Of a stretch of DNA of 64,000 bases, positions 1 through 11,204 are shown one piece after another. The stretch covers positions 1,054,001 through 1,118,000 of the forward strand of contig LSRY02000032.1 of NCBI GenBank assembly GCA_001643675.2, written 5' to 3'. The notes under the pieces were generated by a model. It was not told where the DNA came from. It made no database searches and was given only the letters and a program-made list of their open reading frames with translations. The first letter of the stretch is position 1. Each line of letters starts with the position of its first letter. The position numbers and the translations under genes were made by a program. The DNA is from Monocercomonoides exilis. Lineage: Eukaryota; Preaxostyla; Oxymonadida; Polymastigidae.

Positions 1-3000
1 CAATTTCCCATTCTCCTTCACACGGAAATACATTCCTCCTCCGTCTCCATCTGCTCTCTTGCAAGAACAAATATTGCAGCTCTCGTTCAGTGTCATTTCA
101 TCCATGCCAGCACCCTTGATCCCACATCCATCTGCAAAGACACAATTCGAGATACTTATTCCTCTCAGCGCAACACATCCCTTTTCTGCTGTTATCAGTC
201 CATATCCACTCAATGAGGTTGAACAGAAGTCGTGAATCCCCACATTATCCATCTCAAGACTGTTTCCTCCAAACATCACAACAACCATTTCTGTTTCTGG
301 AGCTTGTGCATTTCCAAATGCTTCTTCTTCTCCACACTTAAATTCGACAAAGTTCGCAACACACTTTCCAACAGAAACTGTTATAAATGCCTGATGATCG
401 CTTTCGCATGGCAGTGTTACCACCAAGGAGCACATCTCGAGGCTCGTCGATTCGTCTCCTGTTGTCTGTTCCACACACCCACACCTTGTCACAACAACAT
501 TTCCTTTGACTCCGTTATTTCCTGCAATTCTCAACTCTTTCCCGCCTCGATTCACTCTTCCGTCCAGTGGAGCAGTGTCCTTTATGATCAACGCAGTCTG
601 ATCGTCTCTCATCATATCCATTCCAAACTTCACTTCATTGCACGGAACATCAATCCACCCACAACGCTCATATTTTCTTCCCTTTCCATCGACAGACAGC
701 CGTGTCTGTTCGAGCGGAGGCCTGAACACGAAATGAATCAGAGATGTCAACAACTCCATTCCTTCTGTTTTATCCTCCACCAACATTCGATCCTCGCCAA
801 TGTCTCTGAAAACTGTGTCTGTCCATGCTGATGGTTCCAGCATCTTCTCTGGCTCAGCTGTCACGATGTAAATATCCTTTCCGTGTTTCCCTTTATTGCC
901 TGAAAATGTGTTGTTTTTCACTGAATATGATGTGCTTAGGCATGACAACTCCAGAAACATCCCTCCTCCACATCCATTTTGTTCATCCACGCTGCATTCA
1001 CTCACTGTGCACGAGTTTATTTTCAGCACTCCTCCATTCTCGACTTTCACACACAATCCTCCTCCTTTTCCATTCAAGTCATTGCACTTGCATCTCTTGA
1101 TTGTGCTATTGTCGAGCTCAACAGTCTTGGCTTCTGCAACTGAGCAGCTCAAAATGCTTCCACACACATTGCAACGGGTCACATCGCAGAATGTTGAATT
1201 GATGCCTTTGAAGATATCTCCCAGACTCACAAGTGGAACATTGTCCATCATAAATCCAGACACTTCGCAAGTGTGCAATGTGACTGTTCCTTCAGCAGCC
1301 CAGATATTTGGATGCTGAAAGACGATATCTGGCGAGTCTTTGCATCCTGTGAGACAGCATTTGTGGAGCTCAAGTGTGCCTCCGGCATCTGAAATGCAAA
1401 ACAAGCACGACTCCTTCTCGCTGTTGTCTGGCTTTCCATGGGCAAACATCAGATCCGACAAACTCAAAACTCCAGAACTTATCATGAAAAGTCCTTTCTC
1501 TTCTGCTTCCAGCTTTGCAATTATCTCAGATGCCCCGCTTCCCTTTCCCTTCCCTGTGATCTCAAATCCATCAATTTTGATCTGCTTCGAAACAAAAACC
1601 CCTTCATTAATCTCCATCTCAATGTGCTCTTCACTTGCTCTTTCCACTCCTTTTCCAACAGTCAGGCAGTTCAACGAGTCATTCTCACTTCTTCCACATC
1701 CGCTCCAATCAATGCCATTCGGAGTCACAACAATCACATCCAACACTCCAACAGGATCTGGGAGCAAATGGGATATGTTTTCTGAAATATCCCATTCATA
1801 CACAATTCGTTTTTGGTTGCTGATGGAATATGAATTGACAATAACAAGTTTCAATTTATCCCTCTGAGCATTGCTAACAAAAATGTCATTTCCATGTTGA
1901 ACTGCTGAATTGTAATAAAAAAAGCAACTGATTATTGTTGTTGTATATTTTACAGTTTGAGTGTGATCAAAAAGGACTGCTCCTGCGTTTGTCAAAGCTT
2001 TGTTCGATGAAAACAAATTGTTTGTTAGTTCAATGTCTATTGTGGAATTGTATAAATTAACTCCTCCGCAATAGAAATCAGTAGCAAGATTATTTATCAA
2101 TTCGTTTTCGCAAAAGAGCAATGTTTTCACATTCCTGATTTCACCCACACCAAGATACTTCGATTTGCATTCTGTGAAGTTGCATTTGTTTATCTCCAAG
2201 TGTAAGGAGAAATGATCAAAGGCACCTGATGCTTTAGCGGCTGAGCAATTCTTGATTGAGCTATTTTCCATTTTCCATATTCCTGTCCCTTCAATCCTAA
2301 CTGCACCGGCTCGAGAATCAGCACAGCTCAAAATGCATTTGTCAAACACGCATCGCTTCATGAGCAATGATGCATTTCCTGAAGCAAATATTGCACCTCC
2401 TTCCATCACAGTGCTGCTGGACACTGTGAATGTTGTGTCATTGAACTCTTTTGCTTCATTTTCAAATGTCTGCCTGTGTGTTTCTGTTGCAGTGCACTTC
2501 ATGAATGTTGAGTTTGAACATTTCAGAGGGCACGTCGCACAGTTTGCAATGCACCCCATATATGGATCCTCTGAACCATAGCAATATACAGACTCAAGTT
2601 CACATTTTCCACTCAACAATTGTGGAACTGCTGAAGGTACGAAATGCTGTTGTTTTGATGAATGGGAGATGTTGCTGAAAAACGTGTTTCTTATTGAGAG
2701 CGCAGCTGAAGGGTGGGAAATAACAGTAGAACCGCAATTAACGCTGACTGAGAATATCGAAGAGTGACAAAGCAACACGGAGCCAGCACAAATACTCCCA
2801 AAACAACGTTCTGAAACATGCACCAAGCTCGATTTCAGAGAGCAGGCCATTCCTGTGAGCATCGTCATGTTGCACAAACACAGAACGCTATCTCCGATCT
2901 CAAATGGAGGTGTTGTGCCCTGTTCATCTGTACAAACAACGCATGATAATGCATGCATTTCTGAACGATTCCACATTTCAAACATGCATCTTTTATCTTT

Positions 3001-3270
3001 CTGCTTGAGTATCATGTTTCCAACTTCAATCGTTGAGTTCAGTAGTCTTGTCTTTGAGCACACAACACCGTGTCCTCGATACAATAAAGAATTCACTATG
3101 CAAAATCCAACACCACGAGCACATTCATTTTGCAAGCATTTGAGATTTATTTCTTTTGTTGAAGTCGTCAGTTGAGTGTTGCAACTCTGATCGCGTTGAT
3201 TGAAGCAACCATCTTGCAGACTAATGAGGATAAAAGTGGTCAAACAACACACAATTAAGTTGCATATCAT
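1..3270 (-). CDS. Cysteine-rich beta-helix (POMP-like) surface protein, 3' end off the window
   Basis: The reverse frame starting at the ATG at 3270-3268 stays open for 1,090 codons to base 1, so the C-terminus lies outside the window. No intron is needed. The first ~20 residues (MICNLIVCCLTTFILISLQ) form a hydrophobic signal peptide. The rest is a run of short degenerate repeats with many Cys, Asn and Gly, such as 'NSTFCDVTRCNVCG' and 'GGAIFASGNASL', plus the hallmark 'GNDIFVSN' and 'GKDIYIV' loops. This pattern is typical of the polymorphic-outer-membrane-protein/right-handed parallel beta-helix proteins expanded in oxymonads and trichomonads. Inference: a secreted or cell-surface protein, probably anchored by a transmembrane segment beyond the window. 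Many N-x-S/T sequons fit a glycosylated ectodomain. The role is unknown; adhesion is only a guess. Confidence 0.8.
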   Translation of the reverse strand, partial: MICNLIVCCLTTFILISLQDGCFNQRDQSCNTQLTTSTKEINLKCLQNECARGVGFCIVNSLLYRGHGVVCSKTRLLNSTIEVGNMILKQKDKRCMFEMWNRSEMHALSCVVCTDEQGTTPPFEIGDSVLCLCNMTMLTGMACSLKSSLVHVSERCFGSICAGSVLLCHSSIFSVSVNCGSTVISHPSAALSIRNTFFSNISHSSKQQHFVPSAVPQLLSGKCELESVYCYGSEDPYMGCIANCATCPLKCSNSTFMKCTATETHRQTFENEAKEFNDTTFTVSSSTVMEGGAIFASGNASLLMKRCVFDKCILSCADSRAGAVRIEGTGIWKMENSSIKNCSAAKASGAFDHFSLHLEINKCNFTECKSKYLGVGEIRNVKTLLFCENELINNLATDFYCGGVNLYNSTIDIELTNNLFSSNKALTNAGAVLFDHTQTVKYTTTIISCFFYYNSAVQHGNDIFVSNAQRDKLKLVIVNSYSISNQKRIVYEWDISENISHLLPDPVGVLDVIVVTPNGIDWSGCGRSENDSLNCLTVGKGVERASEEHIEMEINEGVFVSKQIKIDGFEITGKGKGSGASEIIAKLEAEEKGLFMISSGVLSLSDLMFAHGKPDNSEKESCLFCISDAGGTLELHKCCLTGCKDSPDIVFQHPNIWAAEGTVTLHTCEVSGFMMDNVPLVSLGDIFKGINSTFCDVTRCNVCGSILSCSVAEAKTVELDNSTIKRCKCNDLNGKGGGLCVKVENGGVLKINSCTVSECSVDEQNGCGGGMFLELSCLSTSYSVKNNTFSGNKGKHGKDIYIVTAEPEKMLEPSAWTDTVFRDIGEDRMLVEDKTEGMELLTSLIHFVFRPPLEQTRLSVDGKGRKYERCGWIDVPCNEVKFGMDMMRDDQTALIIKDTAPLDGRVNRGGKELRIAGNNGVKGNVVVTRCGCVEQTTGDESTSLEMCSLVVTLPCESDHQAFITVSVGKCVANFVEFKCGEEEAFGNAQAPETEMVVVMFGGNSLEMDNVGIHDFCSTSLSGYGLITAEKGCVALRGISISNCVFADGCGIKGAGMDEMTLNESCNICSCKRADGDGGGMYFRVKENGKL

Positions 3271-3311
3271 GTGAATTTTTGATCTAATTTTATATTATGC
3301 GATCACACAAT

Positions 3312-3350
3312 TGATCCTTTTTGAAATTAATCTTTCGTTCGAGATCGAAC
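3312..3350. repeat. Solo, degenerate arm of the 29616 MITE
   Basis: A stretch just upstream of the surface-protein gene matches the outer arm of the element at 29616-29829 (GATCCTTTTTGAAAT, then CTTTCGTTCGAG) with a few changes. No partner arm is visible nearby. Confidence 0.5.
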
Positions 3351-3775
3351 AAAATGTTTTTCTCAATCGGAATTGGAAATAAAAGTATTTCCTTTTAAAC
3401 AACATCAAAAACAATTTTATAAACAGTTTCAGCTCATTTTCCTGAATGCAAATAAAAAAAAAAATCAAAGAAACTGTTTCAACTCTCAAAATTGTCCCTT
3501 ATTCTTATTTCAATAAAAAAGGTTTATATTTAAAATAAAAAAAGAAAAGAAAATATGAAAAAAAAATTCAAAAAGCATGTTGCTTTTGCCAAGGTTATTT
3601 GTTAAATACGAAACAAATTAACAATGTTCGAAAATTTCCAATCGGTGGATAACTCTGAATTGTTAAGAAAATATAAAGATTTTTTTGTTAAAAAAAAAAA
3701 ATTGGATAATTACAAAAATTATTTATGGTAGTTCAATTTATTAAAAGCAATTGCTTTCACAATTTTTATAATTAT

Positions 3776-6081
3776 TTAATGGTGATAAAGCCAAGGTAAC
3801 ATCTTTGCACCAGGAATTTTTTTTGCTTTTGATTTACTCACCTTAGCTATTCTTCTAATGCATGCCACAGTCGGATTAAAGGAATATACAGCAAATCTGA
3901 CTTTTGCAGGAAGATTTGTAAAATACGCAGGGATCTGCGTTTCGCCACAAAAGAAATGTAGTTCACGCCTTCCTTCAGTGAAATCAACCTCACATAGAAG
4001 AAATTGCCCCGAGTAAAAGTGTTGCTCCTCTCGACGCAATCCCATATTTGATACGCATCCACTGATAAGATAAAAAACAAAAAAGAATAAAAAAATGTTT
4101 TGATAACATAAAAAAACAATGTAAAAAAGGGATAAAAATGCTTTCCAGTAAATAAACAGACTTGGACTGCCACGCTGCTGAATCTGAACAAACATTTGTT
4201 ATTTTTATTTCTAATGAATAAGTGTTAAAAGCAAACCTTCGTTATGGCCTAAAAAGCTTCCTCCTTCGATGCTAATCTCGGCATCGCTGTTTATTACTCC
4301 GATTTCTGTCAAAATCCAAATCCATTTGGGTAAAACCAGGAAATGGGTAAAGCAAATGCAATAATAAATATTATAAAAAAGAAAAGATAAAGGATATAAT
4401 TATTCCAAAGCAGCAAATGTGTTTTTAATGAATACGTAACATTCAGATTATCAAAGCAAACGTTGAAATTCATCGACGTTCGTAAAGAACAGCTCCATTT
4501 GCCATATTCCTCTGTCAATCACTTGGTTAAATGCGCACGTTGTCCATCTTTTATCGTAAAAGCAAATGACATTGTCCAAAGCAAGCACATTTGCACCTTC
4601 TCCAACAATCCAAGTGTATTTTTCAAGTATCCCTTCTTTTTCATTCAGTTCGCTTTCTTTGCTCTCGTCCTCTTTTAATTCTTTTTGCTCCCCGCTTCTC
4701 TTTGTTCCCTTCAGAATATTCTTTGTCTCAATTAATGTTATAAGATTAAAAAGCGATGATTTGGCTGAAGCAAAGCTTAATGCTATCTTCTCCTTTGCAG
4801 CTTCCATCAACTGAATATCTTCTTTCTCGCTCTTCTTTTGGTCTGTTTGATTTCTGCTTTCATCTTCTCCAACGTATATCATTGTCTGGCTATCTTTTTC
4901 GTTTTCTTCTTCTTCCTCTTCTGCCAAATAGTTCAATGTTAAGCTCATAAATTCAGTTGCAGCCAAGCGGAGTTCCTTCTCCGTCGCTATGTTTCCTCCG
5001 TTTTGTATAACTTCCAAGATAATTTTGCTTGCCAAGCAAATGTTTTTATTTAAAGAAAGATACGCTTCTAATGTAGTTGCCTTTGGGAGTAAAAATTCAG
5101 AGGAAAACAAATGTAAAACGCGAGAAGAAGAAATATATTTCTTGTCTTCGGTTGTTGATGGAAATACACTTAAAGAAGAAGAAGAAGATGATGATGATGA
5201 TGATGGAGTAGATGAAGACGAAGGAGAAGAAGAAGAAGAAGAGAAAGAAGAAGAAGACTGCAAAAATGATGAAAGCGAAATCGAAGATAGTGCATTTCCA
5301 ATCGAACGAGACCAAATAACCCCACAATGGATGAGAGCAGGTAAATCAAATGCTAAAATACTTCTTCCCATTGTCTCCTTCATGCATTCATCGGACTTCA
5401 TAATCTCACAAAGCAGTTTCATTCCACTTTCTTGCATATTTTCGTCATTTGACTTTTGTGTTTGTTTAAGTTCATTGAAATATATGAATCAAATAAAATA
5501 TGAATTTTTGAGGAATAATCAATAAATATCGTGAAACCATTGCCATAGAAAGAACTTGATCCAATAGCAACTTTGAATTTTCAATACTTTGGTGTTTTGA
5601 TTTCTCATTTGCTGCAAAAATGGAGAGGGTGGAAATCATAACAGAGCAAAGTGCCTCCAATTTTCAAAATTTAAAAGGTTTTTGAATTTGTGAAATCAAG
5701 AATTAATAATAAAAACCTTAACTTCAGACACTTCAGTTTCCTTTCCAACCTTGTAAACAGTCTCCAACATTCCTTTTTCACAGTAAATTCTTCGATTCTC
5801 TGGATCTTCAAAATTTAAATTTTTCAAACAATAACCAATATTTTCACTTCATAATCAATGGCATGGCATTAAAAATAATTTTATCCACGTACATAACAAA
5901 ATGTCATGCAACAACTCAAGAAGAATAGCATGTTTACGTTCAGATTTTTGAACTAATTCCGTCTTTCTGTGCTCAATTTCTCCAATCTTTTGTCATATAA
6001 AAAGAAACATATATATTTATTCTTCGACTTTAACAGAGGTTAATTTGTTAGACATACAGAAAATCCTGCTCCAAATCCCAT
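3776..6081 (-). CDS. Armadillo-like/SPRY-domain protein, 8 exons
   Basis: Exons (minus): 6081-6058, 5986-5893, 5805-5717, 5654-5538, 5452-4462, 4305-4237, 4183-4162 and 4061-3776. They sum to 1,692 nt (563 aa) with matching phases at every join. An in-frame stop lies just upstream of the start ATG (MGFGAGFS). Residues ~1-165 look helical, with a run of short amphipathic segments. Residues ~165-205 are a Ser run. The C-terminal ~150 residues fit an SPRY/B30.2-like beta sandwich, with landmarks 'RGIWQMELFF', 'IGVINSDAEI', 'GQFLLCEVDF' and 'ELHFFCGETQIP'. Combinations like this are common in oxymonads and trichomonads and are usually uncharacterised; the domain normally mediates protein binding. 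A GTGAGT lies in the last exon near 3840, so the C-terminus could be spliced differently. Nothing in the sequence reveals regulation or a partner. Confidence 0.65.
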
Positions 6082-6363
6082 TTGAAATATGATGAAGGTT
6101 ATGATCCATTATCTCTTGATTTTGTAAACTTTGACTCAAAAAAAGAGAGAACACAATTTTATAGAACAAGACAAATTAAATAAAAAATAAATGATTAGAG
6201 GAAAAAAAAAATAATAATTCAAAACAGACTCTCATGAAACAGATTAATGCATTAAATAATCCATCTTCTAGAAATAATGATTGCCTTTAAAGATAAAACA
6301 ATTCAAACATTTCGCAAAAAAATGTTTTTGCACAATAAGCATAGTCCGTTTTGTCAATTAGAA

Positions 6364-6408
<45 letters not shown>

Positions 6409-6677
6409 CATTTCCTATCTAGCGTTGCTTGTCAATGTTCGTGGATTTCTCTTTTCATACCTATTTATTCCTACAGAACAGTTGAAATTTCCATTTTTTT
6501 TTTTGAAATGCAGTTAAAACACTTAAATTCTTTGCAAAAACAAAAAGAAAAGGCATTTTCTAACATCAAGAAAGATAAAACAGCAAAATGAACGGCGCTT
6601 TGTGGAGTCAATGCAAATCTATTCCACAAATTGATCCTCAAAACTTTTTTGTGAATATTTGTAAATTCAAATAAAGC
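6082..6677. other. Intergenic, AT-rich, with a long poly(T) tract
   Basis: About 600 bp between the 5' end of the SPRY gene and the 3' end of TMEM230. It holds an uninterrupted T run at about 6367-6403 and shorter homopolymers. I see no convincing coding exon or RNA gene. Confidence 0.5.
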
Positions 6678-7102
6678 TCACATCTCTGGAAACTCTTGAA
6701 ATGAATATTCCGGATTACCTCTCCATATTTGATATGTAATCCATACATAGTAAGAACCAGGTATGAAGCAAATGCTCCCTAAAATTACAAGAGGAAGTCC
6801 TGAAAAATTGAAAAATCTATTAACCGCTTTGAATAGATAACAAATCAACCTCGGTCACTTTCATCAATTTTTAAAACATTTGTGACAATTAGTATACCGA
6901 ATGTGAGCATGATGGTTCCAATAACAAACAAAAATACAGCAAGCAAAATTCCTTTCCATGGAACCTTCTGAGTTTTATCCCAAGCATACTTTGTGTTTTC
7001 ATCATCATCATAATTCTCAGACGATAGCAAAGGACGAAGGTCTTCTTCGTTTTCACTTTTGTAGATTTGAGAATTTTTGGATCTATTTCTTATTGATTCC
7101 AT
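6678..7102 (-). CDS. TMEM230: TMEM230 family two-helix membrane protein
   Basis: Two exons, 7102-6850 and 6799-6678, are joined across a 50-bp GT-AG intron (phase 1) and give 124 aa, close to the ~120 aa usual for the family. The acidic N-terminus ('SENYDDDENTKY') is followed by 'KVPWKGILLAVFLFVIGTIM', the first transmembrane helix. A short loop leads to the second helix ('LPLVILGSICFIPGSYYVW') and a C-terminal tail, 'YSFQEFPEM'. The 'KxPxK' entry to helix 1, the 'F.PG.Y' motif at the end of helix 2 and the acidic 'Y.....P' tail match TMEM230 (C20orf30). In animals this is a secretory, recycling and synaptic-vesicle trafficking protein, so a Golgi/endosome location is likely. It is divergently paired with the gene starting at 7291; only ~190 bp separate the two start codons. 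Confidence 0.85.
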
Positions 7103-7290
7103 ATGTTTTATAAAGGGTAAAAAAAGAATAAAACATTGTTCAATTTTCAACGTGAATTTATTTTTATTTATTTTTTTTGGTTGATAAATGAAATGGATGA
7201 CAGACATTCGAAATATTGATTTATGGGTATATTCAAATTTTAAATTATTGATTGAAGTTGTCTTCAAAGATAGCCAAAATCAATTGCATT

Positions 7291-9598
7291 ATGAACAGCT
7301 CAGTAAGTGAGAACTCCCCGTTTTCATCTCCTTTTTCTTCTCATTCACCTGTCAAACGTCCGGCTCCAATTGAATTACCCAGACAACAATCAAGATTGTA
7401 TGCTTCAAGCACAAGTGAGTCTCGCGATGAACTAGATCCAAATCCTTCTCCTGAATCACCTTCTATTGAACTTACGAAAACAATGCCCGTTCCTAAGCGA
7501 TACATAAGATTTTCCACAAAGCAAACTTTAACACCACAAAAATTAGAGAGAAAGCCGCAACATAAATCTCAAAAGGAATTGAAACTTCCAAGAGTTGCAC
7601 TGCTAGGACAGCAAATGGCTCGTCAAAAAGCCTCATTAACACCAACAACACCAACAACACCAACGACTCCTCGTTCACAGAGACTAGATACATCTGGAAG
7701 CATTACTCCAACCTCAATGACGACTCCAAGGACTCCACACTGGCGCGCACCGTTTTTGTCTACCACAGCTACAGGAAGATTGCCAGACAAAACTCCATTA
7801 CCGCTTCAGCCAGTTTATCCTCAAAGTACTCCAGCAACACCTCGCACTCCAACTACTCCCACAACTCCAGGGGCAGAACAAACCCATTTTCAACCAGTAA
7901 CACCTCCAGGAAGATTGACGCCTAGACGTTCGTTTGAGAAAAAAGATGATTTAACAATTAATTCAATGAAAAAAAAGAAACAAGTTCAAAGGCCTTCTGC
8001 TGCATTTGCTCTTCCTGTGCAAATTAAACACCCTTTTCAAAAGAGCGAAAGAGAAGCACATTCAAATTCTGGCAATCAAATCACTTCAGCCAAATTGTCG
8101 AGGACCATTGGGGCTTCAACAAAAAGTAAGATATCAAACAACTCATTGAATTCAACAACAAAAACCCCCATTCCATCTACAAAACTTACAAGATTTCAGG
8201 ATGTCAAGCGTTCATCTACTGCAATATCATCTCCTCTTAACTCGCAGCTGACACATCCTCATGTTCGTATTGATACTACTCCCACACCTCATCCGATGAG
8301 GCAGTTTGCAAAGTTGACACAAATAGTTTCTGAACAAATCGAAAGCAATATGGTGAACGAACCAAATCCACTAACTCCAAATGAAGAGCCTGTTTCGTCA
8401 GAAAAATCGTCTCCAGAAAGATCGTCTCCAAAAAAATCGTCTCCAAAAAAAGAGCATTGCAGCGTGCCGCTGGAAGAAGTGCTGGCCTCTCCAATGATGG
8501 TTAAGTCAATCGAAGCACTTATGTCTCCTCAAAAAATTAGCCAATCACCACAAAGTGAAGTGTCACAGAAAATTGCCTCGCCACTACAGTCTCCACAACA
8601 ACGATCATCACCAAAGCAGAAAGCAAGTCAGAATTCAGCACACAACTCTCCGATTCAGGGAATTTTGTCATCATCTTCTTCATTGTCTGATGAATTGCAA
8701 GCCATTACAACAGAAGACAATTACACTCAATTTTATGGTTCACCAAAAACAAATATGTCAATTCTTCAACAACACGTTTCACCTCTTCGCTCCTCACCTA
8801 CTCATTCAGCAAATGGAATCGATCAAGACGAAGTTATTCAACAAAGAGTGAGCCCTGCCAGAAAAGAAAAATCTCCTCAAAACTCGATTCGCAGTCAAAG
8901 AATAACATCGCCGTTAGCATCTGCCCCCTCTTCCGCAAACCATTCTCCGTTGCAACACTTGTCGCCAAAAGAGGAAATTGACATTGCAACTCGAATGGCA
9001 GAGTTGGAAATTTTGAGGGAATCTCAGCTCTTAACTTTAGAAACAGTCAGAAAACAGCACGATGCTGAACTGGCTCCGATTTCTTCGCGTGTGGCAGCTC
9101 TCCGCACTGCAATTGCCGCTCAGACAGCTGAAAATGATTGGCTCAGAAAAGAGACGATCAAAACACGAGCATCAACAGAAGAGCAAATTGAAGAAATTAT
9201 GAAAGGCAGCGAACTTGTTACTGAAGAGCTGAGGATGCGTGGTGAGTATTTGACGCGCCGGATTGCAGAGCTTGAGATATCAACTCGCGAAGAGAAGGAA
9301 AATCTTGAAAGAAATCTTTTCACATCAATTTGTATTTTGTACAAATTGGAGTTTGCACTCAAAGGTTTGTTATAATAATCATACATATATTTTGACATAT
9401 TATTTAACTTTAATTAATTTCATCGTTATGTGTTAATTTTCGATTTCAGGTAAAGAAGAAAACATCGATTCAGCGTGGCTGTACAAACGATATGGGCATC
9501 TTCCTCCATCAGAATGGGGAGATCTTATTTATAATGCATATCAACAGGGCAGGAAAGCAATGTATTGGGAAGAGCTTGAACAATTTGAAACCGAGTGA
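7291..9598 (+). CDS. Thr/Ser/Pro-rich protein with C-terminal coiled coil
   Basis: Exons 7291-9364 and 9450-9598 (85-bp intron, donor GTTTGT, phase 1) give 740 aa. The first ATG is at 7291; the frame is open further upstream but only from a TTG. Residues ~1-560 are low complexity. They contain 'TPTTPTTPTTPRS'-type repeats near residues 120-210 and dense S-P/T-P sites, including 'SSPERSSPKKSSPKK', which would suit proline-directed kinases. Residues ~575-690 form a coiled coil ('MAELEILRESQLLTLETVRK' onward). The short last exon adds an aromatic tail ('LPPSEWGDLIYNAYQQGRKA'). I do not recognise the family. A cytoskeletal or microtubule-associated role would fit this layout, but that is a guess. 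Confidence 0.7.
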
Positions 9599-10368
9599 AT
9601 GTGACGGAGGGAGGATTTATTTTTTACACTTTTTTAACATCTTAGCTTTTGGTTTTTATATTTTTATAAAGTAGAAATATACATTTTGAATGTTATTCTC
9701 TTCTATTCTTTTTATTCTTATAAAATTGTGATTGTTTTTGAGCACTTCAATATTTTCCCACTGTTTAAAGTATTTTTTAAACAAAAACGTTTATTGTAAA
9801 ATTATATTTAAACTTTTTTTAAAGAATCGTTCTTTAAGTGTAAAAAGTTCTATAAGATGCGATAAATTCATCGAAACATAAAGTAACTCTCAATGAATAT
9901 GAAAACGAATACGTTTGTAAGTTGATCACATTGAACAAAATTACAGTGAATTCAACAAAGACCTTTTGAAATATTATAACTCAGACATAAGATCACAACA
10001 GACTTGTTTCTTGAAGAGTAGAAGCAGAATTAACATTAGATAACAGGAGAAAGAACAAAACTGAATTTTTGATAAACAAAAGCTTGACGAAAATTATTAG
10101 AATAAACATGAACTACACAATAAAACAGTTTTATTATAAAAAATCCTCACAAATGATTTTTTTTCCAATTGAAATCAGGTGTAAGAAAATATATAATTGA
10201 TAATTTTTAAATTAAACAGAAAAATAACTATAATTTCAATGGATATAAATATAGCATATAAACATTAAATAACCTCAATGTCATACAAAAAATTATTTTT
10301 ATTTAAAAGCTCTACAATGCCATTCAAATTTCCTTCATCTTTTAAATTGAAAGAATGCAATTATTTTA
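9599..10368. other. Intergenic, AT-rich, nothing recognised
   Basis: About 770 bp between the 3' ends of two convergent genes. I see only AT-rich sequence with short homopolymers and no reading frame, repeat pair or RNA gene that I can support. Confidence 0.5.
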
Positions 10369-11028
10369 CTATTCCTTTTCATTAGATTCAACAGCATTAG
10401 TATATGATTTCAGCTTTCTTTCTTCTTGTAATGCTGTTTCCTTTTCATGTTGATTGAAATTAATTTTCAATTATTAAACATAAAATTAAAAAGGAACAAT
10501 TAATTTTTTAATAATTTTCAGAAAAAATACCTCCAATTTTGCGTTCTTTTTCCGACATGCTTCTAATTCTTTTGTTTTCAAATTGATTATATCCATTTCA
10601 TTTTTAATTTGACTTATTATTGCTTCTTGACTTTCAGAAATTTGAGCAATGGATCGAAAAAGTTTTTCATGCTCTTCTTTTTGTGATTTGAGTCGTCTTT
10701 CTCTAAAAAGGAAAAAACAATTTTTAAAAGTCAAATTCCTGCAATTTCAATGAACATACAATGACAATACATCAACACGAATATCAGAAAGTTGCTTTTC
10801 AAGCACGTTTCGTTGACTAATAGAAGATTCATATTGCTCACTTTTATTTTGAAGCAGTGCATGCATTTGCTTGATTTGTTCTTGAAGGTTGGCCTTTTGT
10901 AATTCAAGTTGTTGGCAAGCTGTATCCTGTTGTTTTAATTCTTTCTTCATTTGCTGAGCTTTTTTGGTTTTCGTTTCTAAAGTCGTTTGTAATGCAATGA
11001 TTTTACTATCAATATCTGAATTTGACAT
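10369..11028 (-). CDS. Small coiled-coil protein, 170 aa
   Basis: Exons 11028-10760, 10702-10531 and 10440-10369 join in phase (2, then 0) and end at TAG. The product is almost wholly helical with heptad-like spacing, for example 'KAQQMKKELKQQDTACQQLE' and 'ISQIKNEMDIINLKTKELEA'. No catalytic motif, signal peptide or membrane segment is visible. It is rich in Gln, Lys and Glu, typical of a dimeric coiled coil. Flagellar, cytoskeletal or tethering roles are all possible and I cannot choose among them. Its start lies only ~180 bp from the 3' end of the importin gene, which is on the same strand. Confidence 0.65.
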
Positions 11029-11204
11029 TATCGACTTTTAACAACTTTTATTTGATGTTAAAAAGCTTGTTGTATTTTGATCTTCAAATATACTTCTTTT
11101 TCAATTGAAATGAATAAGAATTTTTAATTTTTTGAAGTGAAAAATTCTTTATAAATATAAAAAGCAATGAGGTGATAATTTTTGAGGGGAGAAATGTTTC
11201 TTTA

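Noticed and set aside
232-1867. Forward open frames opposite the left-edge gene
   Set aside because: They are Ser/His/Phe/Cys-rich and fragmentary. The reverse frame is open through 1,090 codons with a signal peptide and family motifs, so these are antisense shadows.
3776-3860. Extra intron at the GTGAGT in the last SPRY exon
   Set aside because: No convincing acceptor follows, and the frame closes naturally at 3776. Kept as an uncertainty in the gene entry.
4989-5525. 178-codon forward frame with Glu/Asp run
   Set aside because: The acidic run is the antisense of the Ser run of the SPRY gene; the reverse strand joins in phase across eight exons.
7252-7290. Upstream start for the TP-rich gene, and similar extensions at 24087, 27214, 61659 and 61838
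   Set aside because: These begin at TTG or GTG. Eukaryotic initiation is expected at the first ATG, which lies shortly downstream in each case.
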